From contig NZ_JALDAX010000006.1 of the NCBI RefSeq assembly GCF_022698145.1, positions 124,001 to 188,000 on the forward strand: a stretch of DNA of 64,000 nucleotides, written 5' to 3'. The DNA comes from Streptomyces spinosisporus. Its GTDB lineage: Bacteria; Actinomycetota; Actinomycetes; Streptomycetales; Streptomycetaceae. The notes below the pieces were generated by a model. That model was not told the DNA's origin, searched no databases, and worked only from the letters and a program-made list of their open reading frames with translations. Made by a program: the position numbers and the translations under genes. Numbering within the stretch: position 1 is the first letter of the stretch; each line of letters opens with the position of its first letter. Shown here piece by piece: positions 7,721-16,466 of the stretch.

Positions 7721-8581
7721 CTATGCATCCCACGCCCGCTCCAGCAGCGACTCGAAGCCGGCCGGCTTTCGGCCGATCAGTTCGGCCAGCGTCGGATCCA
7801 CAGCGCTGAACTCGCCGTTCCGCGCCGCCGCGAAGATGCTCAGCAGCAGGTCGGCGATCGGGGCGGGGGCGCCGTGCGCCACGGCCTGCTCGCGGAAGGC
7901 GTCGTCGGGGACGACGGTGCGGGTGAAGGCCCGTCCGGTCGCCCGGGTCGCGATCTCGGCGACGGTGTCGAAGTCGAGCGCCTCCGGGCCGGTGAGCGGC
8001 GGGGTCGGTCCCTCGAAGCGGCCCTCGTCGGTGAGGATCGCCGCGGTCGCCTCGGCGAGGTCGTCGTGGCCGGTCCAGGCGACGGGCCCGTCCGCGGGAA
8101 GGGTGATCTCTCCGGTGGGCCGGGCGGATTCCAGGAACTGCAGGGCACTGGCGGCGTAGAAGCCGTTGCGCAGGGCCGTCCAGGGCAGACCGGTGGCGCG
8201 CAACATGTCCTCGGTCTCCGCGTGGTCGCGGCACGGCTGGAAGCGGGAGTCGTGGGCGGCGCCCATCTGGCTGGTGTAGAGGATACGGCCGACGCCGGCC
8301 TTCACGGCAGCGTCGACGGCGGTGCGGTGGCCGGTGACGCACTCCCCACCGGTGCGGTCCAGGGAGACGAGGAGCAACTGCTCGGCGCCCTCGAAGGCGT
8401 GCACGAGCGAGTCGGGGTCGTCGAAGCTGCCCTGCCGGACGCGGACACCGCGGTCGGCGAGGTCCTGGGCCTTGCGGGGGTCGCGGACGCTGACGCCGAC
8501 ACGGTCGGCGGGGATGCGGTCGAGGAGGCGCTCGACGGTGCGGCGGCCGAGTTTTCCGGTGGCTCCGGTCACGATGATCAC
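7721..8581 (-). CDS. NmrA-like NAD(P)-binding oxidoreductase
   Basis: The 286-residue protein has an N-terminal Rossmann dinucleotide motif (IIVTGATGKLGRRTVERLL) and continues as an atypical short-chain/NmrA-type fold: VRQGSFDDPDSL, RILYTSQMGA, and a conserved middle TGLPWTALRNGFYA. Members are quinone or NAD(P)H-sensing reductases of the YtfG/QOR2 type. The catalytic YxxxK of classical SDRs is absent. The GTG at 8581 follows GGGAG. It is divergent from a TetR regulator 89 bp away, a common arrangement in which the TetR protein represses the reductase. Confidence 0.82.
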   Translation of the reverse strand: MIIVTGATGKLGRRTVERLLDRIPADRVGVSVRDPRKAQDLADRGVRVRQGSFDDPDSLVHAFEGAEQLLLVSLDRTGGECVTGHRTAVDAAVKAGVGRILYTSQMGAAHDSRFQPCRDHAETEDMLRATGLPWTALRNGFYAASALQFLESARPTGEITLPADGPVAWTGHDDLAEATAAILTDEGRFEGPTPPLTGPEALDFDTVAEIATRATGRAFTRTVVPDDAFREQAVAHGAPAPIADLLLSIFAAARNGEFSAVDPTLAELIGRKPAGFESLLERAWDA

Positions 8582-8670
8582 GGGGTTCTCCCAATGCCGT
8601 TTCCAGTGGAATCACCTCAACGATAACACCGATACTAACGTTGGAATCAAGGAGCCGATATCATCGATAC

Positions 8671-9396
8671 ATGCCTAGCCACGACACTGCCGACAGCCCT
8701 CGCCGCCGCATCGTCGAGGCGGCCGTCGAGCTGCTGGAGAAGGGCGGCCCGGACGCGGTGAGCACCCGCGCGGTCGCCGCCGCCGCCGGAATGCAGCCAC
8801 CCGCGATCTACCGCCACTTCGGCGACAAGGAGGGGCTGCTGGAGGCCGTCGCCGAGCACGGCTACGAGCAGTTCCTGCAGAGCAAGCGCGCACAGCTCGA
8901 CCCCTCGCCCGAGGACCCGGTCGAAGAGCTGCGGCGCGGCTGGGACCTGGTGGTGGAGTTCGGCGTCTCGCGCCCCGAGCTGTACGCGGTGATGAACCGG
9001 GCCACCGGCCGGGAGGCGGACGTGGCGCACCGCGCGGGCCTGGAGATCCTGCACGGCCGGGTGCGCCGGCTGGCGGCCGCGGGATGGCTGCGGGTCGACG
9101 AGGAGCTGGCCGCTCAGATCATCCAGGCGACCGGCCAGGGCGCGGTCATCACCTGGCACTCCACCCCTGCAGAGCGCCGCAGCCCGGCGCTGCTGACCGT
9201 CCTGCGCGAGTCGATGATCGCCGCCGTCACCCGCGCCGAACCGATGGTCTCCGCCGCGGAGTCCGGCCCGGCCGCGGCGGCCCGCGCGCTGCGCGCCGCA
9301 CTCCCCGACGATGCCGGCGTCCTCAGCGACGCCGAGCGGCGCCTGCTGCGCGAATGGCTCAACCGCCTTGCGGGGGACGGCGGTTCACCCACATGA
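8671..9396 (+). CDS. TetR-family transcriptional regulator
   Basis: The 241-residue protein carries the TetR DNA-binding domain at the N-terminus (RRRIVEAAVELLEKGGPDAV, then STRAVAAAAGMQPPAIYRHF and GDKEGLLEAV). The ligand-binding C-terminal domain is Ala-rich and variable. The neighbouring divergent NmrA-like reductase is the likely target. The shared 89-bp gap holds an imperfect palindrome (AACG...CGTT, about 8620-8643) and the AT-rich sequence CCGATATCATCGAT just before the ATG, either of which could be its operator. The ligand is unknown. Confidence 0.88.
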   Translation: MPSHDTADSPRRRIVEAAVELLEKGGPDAVSTRAVAAAAGMQPPAIYRHFGDKEGLLEAVAEHGYEQFLQSKRAQLDPSPEDPVEELRRGWDLVVEFGVSRPELYAVMNRATGREADVAHRAGLEILHGRVRRLAAAGWLRVDEELAAQIIQATGQGAVITWHSTPAERRSPALLTVLRESMIAAVTRAEPMVSAAESGPAAAARALRAALPDDAGVLSDAERRLLREWLNRLAGDGGSPT

Positions 9397-9397
9397 C

Positions 9398-9437
9398 GGC
9401 GGGCCGGCTCCGGGATCGTGACCGGAACCAGCCCGCC
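9398..9437. terminator. Imperfect hairpin between convergent genes
   Basis: The 16-nt arms GGCGGGCCGGCTCCGG and CCGGAACCAGCCCGCC pair at 14 positions with an 8-nt loop, between the TetR stop and the GH92 stop. Confidence 0.6.
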
Positions 9438-9458
9438 GCTCTCAGTGCCTGCCCTGCC

Positions 9459-12400
9459 TCACTGGCCGAAGCCGTAGGCGAACAGGTGGCCGGTGCCGGA
9501 GGAGCCCGTCACCGGGAGGGTGATCGACGCGACCTGCTTGGAGGCGTCGAGAGGGACCTTCGTGGAGAACACATAGGTCTTCACGTTGTCATGGCCGCCG
9601 CTCGCGGTGTTGCGGTAGCTCGTCGTCACCGCCGTCGTGTCGCTCGGCAGCGGCTTGCTCCCACCTCCGCCGAGCGTCCAGTCCGAGAAGCCGACCGTCG
9701 CCTTGGACGTGGTGCCGTCGGTGTAGGTGACGGTGAGCGTGCCCGAGACCCCGCTGCCGTCGGTCGGCGCGTTGGACGCGGCGCCCAGCAGGCCCAGCGA
9801 CGAACCCGATGTGCCGGCCGGCATGGGGATGGTCTGGCCGGCGATCTCCAGGTTGTCCAGCTGACCGGACTTCACGGTCGGCCAGGTGTAGGAGATGCCG
9901 TCGGCCGTGACGGTGGAGCCGCTCGTGACGCCCATCGCCGACAGCGCGTCCTGCGAGTACGCCCAGCCGCCGCCGTCGAACCCGGACGAGAAGGTGGCAC
10001 CGTCGGGATAGATGCCCTCGTTGGTGTCGTACGGCCACAGCGCACCCGCCTTGGCCACGGCCACGCGGAGTGCCGCACTGCCCACGTCGGCGCCGCTCGT
10101 GTGGTCGGTCAGCGCGAAGGTGACCGGGAAGGTCCCCTCGTCCGAGCCCGCGGTCACATGGACCTTCGCCTCGGCACTGCCCGAGGCGGCCACGGACAGC
10201 GAACCCGACGCCGTGTCCAGCGTGACGCCGGAGGGCGCCGTCGCCTTCCAGTCGACCGTGACGGCCTTGCTGCCGAGGTTGGTCAGCTTCAGCGTGCCGT
10301 CACCGGACGAGCCCGGCTCGAGGACGAGACCGTTGCTGGTGGGACCGGTCGCGGCCAGCACCTTGTCGCCACCCGTGGTGTCGGACGGCGGCACCGCGGA
10401 CGGGTCGGACGCCCAGTCCTTGTTCGGCTGGGTGCCGAGCGTGAAGTCGAGCGTGCCCGCTCCCGTGAACTGCTGGTACGTCAGCCAGGAGGTGTTCCAC
10501 TCCTTGCCCTTGACGTCGAGCGACTGGACGTACGGCGCGTCGGGCGCGGCCTGCGGCGCCTTGATCTGAACTGCCTTGCCGTTCCCGAGAGTCACCTTGG
10601 CCACCGGGAACGCCGGGCTGCCGAGCACCAGGGTGTCCGCACCCGGGGTCTCCGGGTACATGCCGAGCGACGACCAGACGTACCAGGAGCTCATCGCGCC
10701 GAGGTCGTCGTTGCCGAAGGAGCCGACCGGGGCGTTGAAGTACAGCTTCTGCTGGGCGTCGCGCACGGCGGCCTGCGTCTTGTACGGCTCGCCCGTGTAG
10801 GCGTACTCCCACGGGATCTCGACGCTGGGCTCATTGCTCAGGTCGGCGTCGGTGCCTCCGGGGTGGGCGATGTTGTCCAGCAGGCTGTCCAGGTAGGAGG
10901 AGTACTCCTTGGCACCGCCCCGCGCCTGGATGAGCTGCTTCAGGTTGAACGGGACCATGGGGGTGTACTGGGCCGACGTGCCCTCGACGAAGCCGTTGCC
11001 GGTGCCGGGGGTGAACCCGCCCACGAACTGGCCGTCCTTGTTCTTGCCCTGCATATAGCCGGTCTGCGGGTTGAAGACGTTCATCCAGTCCTGGGCGCGG
11101 GTGGCGAACTTCTTGTAGACGGACTCCTTGCCCAGCGACTTCGCGAAGACCGCGAGGGCGTAGTCGGCGGAGTCGTACTCCAGTTGCGTGGAGACCGGGC
11201 CGTAGAAGTTGCAGCAGCCGTAGTCGTTCTCGTCCAGCGGCAGGTAGCCCTTCGCGTCCCGCACCGACTCGCCCGGGCGGTCGTTGTTGGGGACCGTCGC
11301 CTCGTGCTGCAGGGCGGCGAGCGCCTTGCCGGTGTCGAAGCCCCTGGCTCCGAAGGCGTACGCGTCGGCGATGATGCCGGCGGCCGGGTCACCGACCATC
11401 ACATAGCTCTCGCCGTTGTTCGAGGCCCACTTGGGCAGCAGACCGGTCTGGTCGTAGCCGTTGAGCATCGAGGTGACGACGTCACTGGTGACCTTGGGCT
11501 CGACCATCGCCATCAGCTGGGTCTGCGAGCGGTAGGTGTCCCAGCCCGAGTAGTTGGCGTACTGGGCCTGCTGACCCCTGGCCAGCTTGTGGACCTGGTT
11601 GTCCATGCCCATGTACTGGCCGTCGGCGTCGGAGAAGACGTTCGGGTGCAGCAGCGCGTGGTACAGCGCGGTGTAGAACTGCGTCTGCTGGTCCTGGGAA
11701 CCGCCGCCGACCTGGACCTTGTTCAGCACCGCGTTCCAGGCGTCGTGGTTGGCCTGTGCGACGGAGTCGAGGTTCCAGTTCCTGATCTCGCGGTTGAGGT
11801 TGTCCGCCGCGCCCGCGTCACTGGTGTAGGAGATGCCGACCTTGGCGCGCACGGTCCGGTTGGCGGAGGTGTCGAAGGTCAGGTACATCCCGTTCGCACC
11901 GGTGGTGGGCGGCTCGGCCGCGCTGCTCTTCGCGGACGTGCCGGCCGTGCTGGGTGCGGCGCTGGCGCTCGGCGCCGGGGAGGCGCTGCCGGAGTGCTTG
12001 CCGCTGCTGCCGTGCACGGTCGGCGAGGGCCGCGCGGGCACGGTGAAGTGCTTCTCCTTGAGCGTCTTCGACGGCTGCGCCTTCGGGCTCTGCTGGACCT
12101 TGCCCGCCTTCAGCGAGGTCGCGCTCGGGTTGATGGTGCTGCCGATCCAGGTGCCGCTCGCGGTGAACGGCTGGTCGAACTTGATGTCGAAGTGCAGCGT
12201 GTACCTGTTGCCCGCGCCGCAGAAGTGACCGCTGTCGATCGCTCCGCTGATCTCCTTCCTGCTCACCACCTGGACCCGGGTCCCGTCCACCTGGGTGGCG
12301 CCGCCGCTCAGCTTGAACAGCAGGTTCGCCTGCTGGCCCGCGGGGAAGGTGAAGGCGCCGAGACCGGCACGGGTGGTGTCGGTCAGCCGGGTCGCGACGC

Positions 12401-12881
12401 CGTTCGCGTCGGTCACCTCGTAGGAGCCGATGCTCGTCTTCTCGTCGTCGTGGCTGAACCCGACGGACCGGTCACCGAGACTGCCGGACAGCGCGCCGGT
12501 GACGGGCAGGATGGGCAGATCGCCGGCGACACCGCAGCCGGGACCCGAGACATGGGTGAGGCTGAAGCCCGACAGCTTGTTGTCGTTGTACTCGTAACCG
12601 CCGCCCGCGGGACGGTCCGGCGTCGTGTCGGGACCCCACTGCATCATGCCGGCCGGCATGTCGGGGCCGGGGAAGGTGTCCACCGCACCGGAGGTGCCGA
12701 TGAGTGGATTGACCAGGGACGCGGGGTCCTTGACGTAGGCCGGCGCCTTGGTGCTCGCGGCCTGGGCGCTCCCGATCGCGGGGAGCGGGAGCACGGCGAT
12801 GCCCATGACGGACACCACGGCCAGGCGTTGACGGAATCTCTTGCGGTTACGAGGCGCGGCTGAACGTCCGGGTCTGAGCAT
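9459..12881 (-). CDS. Secreted GH92-type alpha-mannosidase with NEW3 and C-terminal beta domain
   Basis: The 1140-residue exported protein begins with a basic signal peptide (about 1-40) and then LVNPLIGTSGAVDTFPGPDM, the hallmark opening of GH92. The family's later landmarks are present: LLHPNVFSDADGQYMGMDN, NEPSVEIPWEYAYTGEP and GNDDLGAMSSWYVWSSLGMY. GH92 enzymes are calcium-dependent exo-acting alpha-mannosidases on N-glycans or mannans. After the catalytic part come an NPCBM-associated NEW3-type beta sandwich and a final domain with VTYTDGTTSKATVGFSDW. A Ser/Pro/Ala-rich insert of about 80 residues interrupts the N-terminal beta sandwich. The ATG at 12881 follows CGGAGG. Mannosidase specificity is inferred from family. 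Confidence 0.9.
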   Translation of the reverse strand: MLRPGRSAAPRNRKRFRQRLAVVSVMGIAVLPLPAIGSAQAASTKAPAYVKDPASLVNPLIGTSGAVDTFPGPDMPAGMMQWGPDTTPDRPAGGGYEYNDNKLSGFSLTHVSGPGCGVAGDLPILPVTGALSGSLGDRSVGFSHDDEKTSIGSYEVTDANGVATRLTDTTRAGLGAFTFPAGQQANLLFKLSGGATQVDGTRVQVVSRKEISGAIDSGHFCGAGNRYTLHFDIKFDQPFTASGTWIGSTINPSATSLKAGKVQQSPKAQPSKTLKEKHFTVPARPSPTVHGSSGKHSGSASPAPSASAAPSTAGTSAKSSAAEPPTTGANGMYLTFDTSANRTVRAKVGISYTSDAGAADNLNREIRNWNLDSVAQANHDAWNAVLNKVQVGGGSQDQQTQFYTALYHALLHPNVFSDADGQYMGMDNQVHKLARGQQAQYANYSGWDTYRSQTQLMAMVEPKVTSDVVTSMLNGYDQTGLLPKWASNNGESYVMVGDPAAGIIADAYAFGARGFDTGKALAALQHEATVPNNDRPGESVRDAKGYLPLDENDYGCCNFYGPVSTQLEYDSADYALAVFAKSLGKESVYKKFATRAQDWMNVFNPQTGYMQGKNKDGQFVGGFTPGTGNGFVEGTSAQYTPMVPFNLKQLIQARGGAKEYSSYLDSLLDNIAHPGGTDADLSNEPSVEIPWEYAYTGEPYKTQAAVRDAQQKLYFNAPVGSFGNDDLGAMSSWYVWSSLGMYPETPGADTLVLGSPAFPVAKVTLGNGKAVQIKAPQAAPDAPYVQSLDVKGKEWNTSWLTYQQFTGAGTLDFTLGTQPNKDWASDPSAVPPSDTTGGDKVLAATGPTSNGLVLEPGSSGDGTLKLTNLGSKAVTVDWKATAPSGVTLDTASGSLSVAASGSAEAKVHVTAGSDEGTFPVTFALTDHTSGADVGSAALRVAVAKAGALWPYDTNEGIYPDGATFSSGFDGGGWAYSQDALSAMGVTSGSTVTADGISYTWPTVKSGQLDNLEIAGQTIPMPAGTSGSSLGLLGAASNAPTDGSGVSGTLTVTYTDGTTSKATVGFSDWTLGGGGSKPLPSDTTAVTTSYRNTASGGHDNVKTYVFSTKVPLDASKQVASITLPVTGSSGTGHLFAYGFGQ

Positions 12882-12982
12882 GGATTGCCTCCGCAGCGTT
12901 TCCCACTTCGCACATGAGGTGCCGGCGTGCCGATACGGGCGCACGCCGGCGACAGGCAACGACATCGGTCTCTCGACCGGCC

Positions 12983-12996
12983 TGACAACGTTGCCA
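12983..12996. promoter_or_regulatory. LacI-type operator-like site upstream of GH92
   Basis: TGACAACGTTGCCA is a 14-bp palindrome with one mismatched pair and a central CG, the usual form of LacI-family sites. It lies about 100 bp before the GH92 start. Confidence 0.45.
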
Positions 12997-13049
12997 TGCA
13001 CGAGAGTCGAGTGAACGCGCGTGCCTGTTGTGTGTCAACGAGGTCAACG

Positions 13050-13071
13050 GAACTTTCTGATCAGGAAGTTC
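13050..13071. promoter_or_regulatory. Near-perfect 22-bp palindrome upstream of GH92
   Basis: GAACTTTCTGATCAGGAAGTTC is symmetric at 20 of 22 positions. It lies about 170 bp before the GH92 start. The binding protein is unknown, and it differs from the LacI-type site next to it. Confidence 0.5.
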
Positions 13072-13246
13072 ACTGTGAGCAACCACGGGGGCGTCTATGG
13101 CGTTGGCAGGTCGGGCCGCGGGGCGCGCACGACGGTCTCGTACGTGCCCTCCACCTGCCCGACTCCGGCGGCATGGACGTTTCCGGCAGGTTCATCTGCC
13201 GTGCCGTGTCGGGCAGTTGGACTGACGCACAGTGACGGGACGAGGC

Positions 13247-15652
13247 TCAAAGGTTCTGCAAAGTGACCGATGAACCGGGCTTGACCTGAAGGCGCCTGGC
13301 GACGCCGGGAGCGGTGAACCACGTCTGGTGCCCTCCGACACTGTGAACCGTGGCGCGGGTGACCCGGCCCTCGTTCCAGGCGAAGTCGACCGTGAAGCCG
13401 CCCCGGGCCGAAAGGCCCCGCACGGAGCCCTTTTTCGCCCATGCGACGGGCAGGGCGGGAAGCAGCTCGATGTGACCGGGGCGGGAGTGGAGCAGCATCT
13501 CCGCGATGGCGGCGGGGGTGCCGAAGTTGGCGTCGATCTGGAAGATGCTGCGGTTCTCGTCGACCTGGTAGATGTCGAAGAGATTGGGCGCGGTGCCGTT
13601 GGAGTTGCTCGTCGAGGGGCGCAGGTTGGTGGTGACGAGCTGGTACGCCTTCTCCCCGTCCTTCAGCCGTGCCCAGCACAGGGCCCGCCAGGCGTTGGCC
13701 CATCCGTAGCTGTTCATGCCGCGCGCGGTGAGCAGGCTGCGGGCGGCGTCCAGCAGTTCGGGCGCGGACGCGTCGGGGCGGATGCGGTCGCCGGGGAACA
13801 GGCCGATGAGCGGGGAGAGATGACGGTGGGTGGTCTCGCCGAGGTTGTCCGGCGACATCCACTCCTCCAGCCAGCCCGTGGTGGGGCTGATCTGCGGGAG
13901 GTAGAGCCGCTCACGGAGCCCGGCGACCGTCTTGCGGTAGCCGGCGTCCCGGCCGAGGATCTCGCCGGCCGTGACGAAGTTGCCGAAGAGGGCGTGGACC
14001 AGTTCCTGCGCATACGTGTTGCCCCGGGCGTCCTGGGGTCCGTGTTCCGGCGACCAGTCCCTGTCGTCGACGAGCACTTCGCGTTGCTCGCCGGTTGCGG
14101 AGTCCGTGACCGTCATCGACAGGAGCCGGGCCTCCCAGAACTCGCAGGCGCCCTTGAGCAGGGGGTAGATACGGGCCAGCATGCGCCGGTCCTGGGTGTA
14201 CTCGTAGTGCTCGAAGAGGGTGTTGCCGAGCCAGGCGTTGGCCGCGGGATGCCACCACCAGCCGGAGCCGCCGTGGATGTTGGTCGAGAAGGCGACCGCC
14301 CAGCCGCCGACCTTGCCGCTGGTGTTGCGGAACCTGTTGCGGGGGTCGTTGAAGAGTCTGCGGGTGGTCTCGGTCCAGGAGGGCAGCTGGGCCAGGCAGT
14401 AGTCGGTCAGCGGATCGAAGCAGCGGGACAGGCCGGTGCGGTCGGGCATCCAGTAGTTCATCTGGATGTTGATGTCGGTGTGGTAATCCCCCATCCAGTC
14501 CGGGTCGTTGCCGTCCAGCCAGGGGCCCTGCAGGCCCATCGGCACACTGTCCCGTGAACCGCTGATCATGAGATAGCGGCCGAACTGCAGGTAGAGGACG
14601 TCCAGTTCGGGATCCGGTGCCGCACCCTCCTGGGCGCGCGCCTCGAGACGGCTCCAGGTGTCCAGGCTCCGCTGGTGACTGCTCGACCGCCCCAGCGAGA
14701 CGGTCATGGTGTCGAACAGGGAGCGATAGTCGTGCACATGGGTGTCGCGCAGCGTCTCGTACGCATGTCGAGCGGCGGCGAGGACCTTCTGCCGGGCGAG
14801 CCGCCGGGGGTCGAGGGCGGTGTTGCGGTACCCGCGGGCGGCGTTCGGCGCGTAGTTGGTGCCCCCGCCGAACACGATGGTGAGTTCTGCGCAGTCGTCG
14901 AAGGCCAGTCCCTGGTCGGTCACCGTCACGCGACCGCTGCTGCTCACGGCCGTCAGGGCTGCGCCGTAGCGAAGGTCGTTGGAGAGCGAGGCAGTGAACG
15001 ACACGACGGCATCCGCCTTGGATGTGGTCACCGACTCGCCGTGAGTGCCTTCCAAAGTGAGGGTGCCGGTGTACGAGCCGCCACCGGCCTGGGAGAGCCG
15101 GACCACGACGACGTCGTCGGGGTGGCTGGCGAAGACCTCACGCCGGTAGGTGGCTCCCCGATGCGTGTAGGCGGTGCTGACGAGGCCGTTGCTCAGGTCG
15201 AGGGTTCTCCGGTACGCCGACACCGACGCGAGGTCGTGGTCGGGGATGTCGAGGCGCAGGTGTGCGAGTTGCGTCAGGGAGCCGAACTCGACGCGCTCGT
15301 ACGGGAATTGACCATCCGCGTCGAGTACGTCGTTGAGTCCGCCGGTCCACAGGGTGCTGTCGGTGACGTAGAGCGCGTCGCGCCCCGGATCGCCGGCGAC
15401 CAGCGCGCCGAGTCGTCCGTTGCCCACGGGAAGCGCCTGCTGAATCATCGCGGACTGGTCGGCCGGCGTGTCGTACCAGAGCCGTAGGGCCGTCTTCTCG
15501 GTCACCAGGGGCGAGGCGAGGGGGCGTTCGGGCTCGGCTGCGGCGGCGGTGAAGGCCGGAAGGCCACCCAGCGCGGCGAAGGAGCCGGCGCTCGCCGCGA
15601 GAAAGGTCCGACGACTGGCTGAGGGCGTGCGGGCTGACGGGCGTTTGGTCAT
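13247..15652 (-). CDS. Tat-exported GH95-type alpha-L-fucosidase
   Basis: The 801-residue protein has a twin-arginine signal (SRRTFLAASAGSFAALGG) and then the GH95 N-terminal domain (LWYDTPADQSAMIQQALPVG, NGRLGALVAGDPGRD, DSTLWTGG). In the catalytic barrel two family landmarks are intact: NIQMNYWMPD, whose Asn pair assists the water, and FQIDANFGTPAAIAEML, whose Asp is a key catalytic residue in studied members. GH95 enzymes remove terminal alpha-1,2-fucose, or L-galactose in some. The ATG at 15652 has GGAGG about nine bases upstream. It lies ahead of GH92 on the same strand, with 365 bp and separate operator-like sites between, so co-transcription is doubtful. An AT-rich promoter region (about 15724-15748) precedes it. 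Confidence 0.88.
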   Translation of the reverse strand: MTKRPSARTPSASRRTFLAASAGSFAALGGLPAFTAAAAEPERPLASPLVTEKTALRLWYDTPADQSAMIQQALPVGNGRLGALVAGDPGRDALYVTDSTLWTGGLNDVLDADGQFPYERVEFGSLTQLAHLRLDIPDHDLASVSAYRRTLDLSNGLVSTAYTHRGATYRREVFASHPDDVVVVRLSQAGGGSYTGTLTLEGTHGESVTTSKADAVVSFTASLSNDLRYGAALTAVSSSGRVTVTDQGLAFDDCAELTIVFGGGTNYAPNAARGYRNTALDPRRLARQKVLAAARHAYETLRDTHVHDYRSLFDTMTVSLGRSSSHQRSLDTWSRLEARAQEGAAPDPELDVLYLQFGRYLMISGSRDSVPMGLQGPWLDGNDPDWMGDYHTDINIQMNYWMPDRTGLSRCFDPLTDYCLAQLPSWTETTRRLFNDPRNRFRNTSGKVGGWAVAFSTNIHGGSGWWWHPAANAWLGNTLFEHYEYTQDRRMLARIYPLLKGACEFWEARLLSMTVTDSATGEQREVLVDDRDWSPEHGPQDARGNTYAQELVHALFGNFVTAGEILGRDAGYRKTVAGLRERLYLPQISPTTGWLEEWMSPDNLGETTHRHLSPLIGLFPGDRIRPDASAPELLDAARSLLTARGMNSYGWANAWRALCWARLKDGEKAYQLVTTNLRPSTSNSNGTAPNLFDIYQVDENRSIFQIDANFGTPAAIAEMLLHSRPGHIELLPALPVAWAKKGSVRGLSARGGFTVDFAWNEGRVTRATVHSVGGHQTWFTAPGVARRLQVKPGSSVTLQNL

Positions 15653-15800
15653 GTGCGTGATCCTCCGGCCTTGAAGAGCTGCTATGAGCTGCTGTCTGTG
15701 GAGCGACGCGAGGCGGGAGCACACTAAAACTACTAATTAATGTTTTCAAGAGGCCGAGCGAACCTTGATACCTCCGATGAATACGAGGCAGTCAGCAGCG

Positions 15801-16466
15801 TCAGGCGAGGCCCGCCGCCAAGGCGCGGCGGACGGCGTCGGCGCGGTCGCGGATGTCGGCCTTGGCGAAGAGGTTGTTGATGTGGGTCTTGACCGTGGCC
15901 TCGCTGATGAAGAGCTGCTGGGCGATGGCGCGGTTCGGCAGTCCCTGGCCGATGAGGGTGAGCACCTCGCGCTCGCGCGGGGTCAGGTCCGCGGGCAGCG
16001 ACTGTTCGGGGGTCTGTGGGCGGGTGCGGACGGTGGCCAGGAGGCGGTCCTGGACCTCGCGGTCGAGGACGGACTGGCCCGCGGCGGCGGCCCGGATCGC
16101 GCGGATGATGTCCTGGCGCCCCGCGTTCTTCGTCAGATAGCCGCGGGCGCCCGCGCTCAGGGCGGCCAGGATCGAGTCGTCGTCGGCGAACGTGGTGAGC
16201 ACCACCACGGCGGTCTCCGGATGCTCCTCGCTCAGCCGGCGCGTCGCCTCGATACCGTCCATCACGGGCATGCGCAGATCCATCAGGACGACGTCCACCG
16301 CAGCGGCGGCCACAGCGGCCAGGACCTCGGCGCCGTCCGCCGCCGCGGCGACGACCTCGATGTCCTCGGACATGGCGAGCACCGCGGCCAGCGGCTCACG
16401 GACGGCGGCCTGGTCGTCGGCGACGACCACCGTCAACCGCTGCGGGTTCTCGGTCGGTTCGCTCAT
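15801..16466 (-). CDS. NarL/LuxR-type response regulator
   Basis: The 221-residue protein has a receiver domain (VVVADDQAAVREPLAAVL; phosphoacceptor Asp63 in LMDLRMPVMDG; TTF at the switch position and GYLTKNAG with the conserved Lys). The LuxR-type helix-turn-helix follows (LTPREREVLTLIGQGLPNRA, EATVKTHINNLFAKADI). Its start overlaps the end of the upstream kinase gene by 4 bp, so the two are translationally coupled and form a two-component system. Confidence 0.93.
   Translation of the reverse strand: MSEPTENPQRLTVVVADDQAAVREPLAAVLAMSEDIEVVAAAADGAEVLAAVAAAAVDVVLMDLRMPVMDGIEATRRLSEEHPETAVVVLTTFADDDSILAALSAGARGYLTKNAGRQDIIRAIRAAAAGQSVLDREVQDRLLATVRTRPQTPEQSLPADLTPREREVLTLIGQGLPNRAIAQQLFISEATVKTHINNLFAKADIRDRADAVRRALAAGLA

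Larger units (their letters stand above)
12882..13246. other. Regulatory region between GH95 and GH92 genes
   Basis: The 365 bp contain no convincing gene. Two operator-like palindromes (12983-12996 and 13050-13071) lie upstream of GH92. A long-loop inverted repeat (CTGCCCGAC at 13155, GTCGGGCAG at 13208) downstream of GH95 could help end its transcript. Confidence 0.6.

Noticed and set aside
9084..12863. A very long plus-strand open frame (about 1259 codons) opposite the GH92 gene
   Set aside because: It is an antisense shadow: the minus-strand frame has family motifs, a signal peptide and a ribosome site, while the plus-strand translation is a low-complexity Arg/Val/Gly-rich product with no motif.
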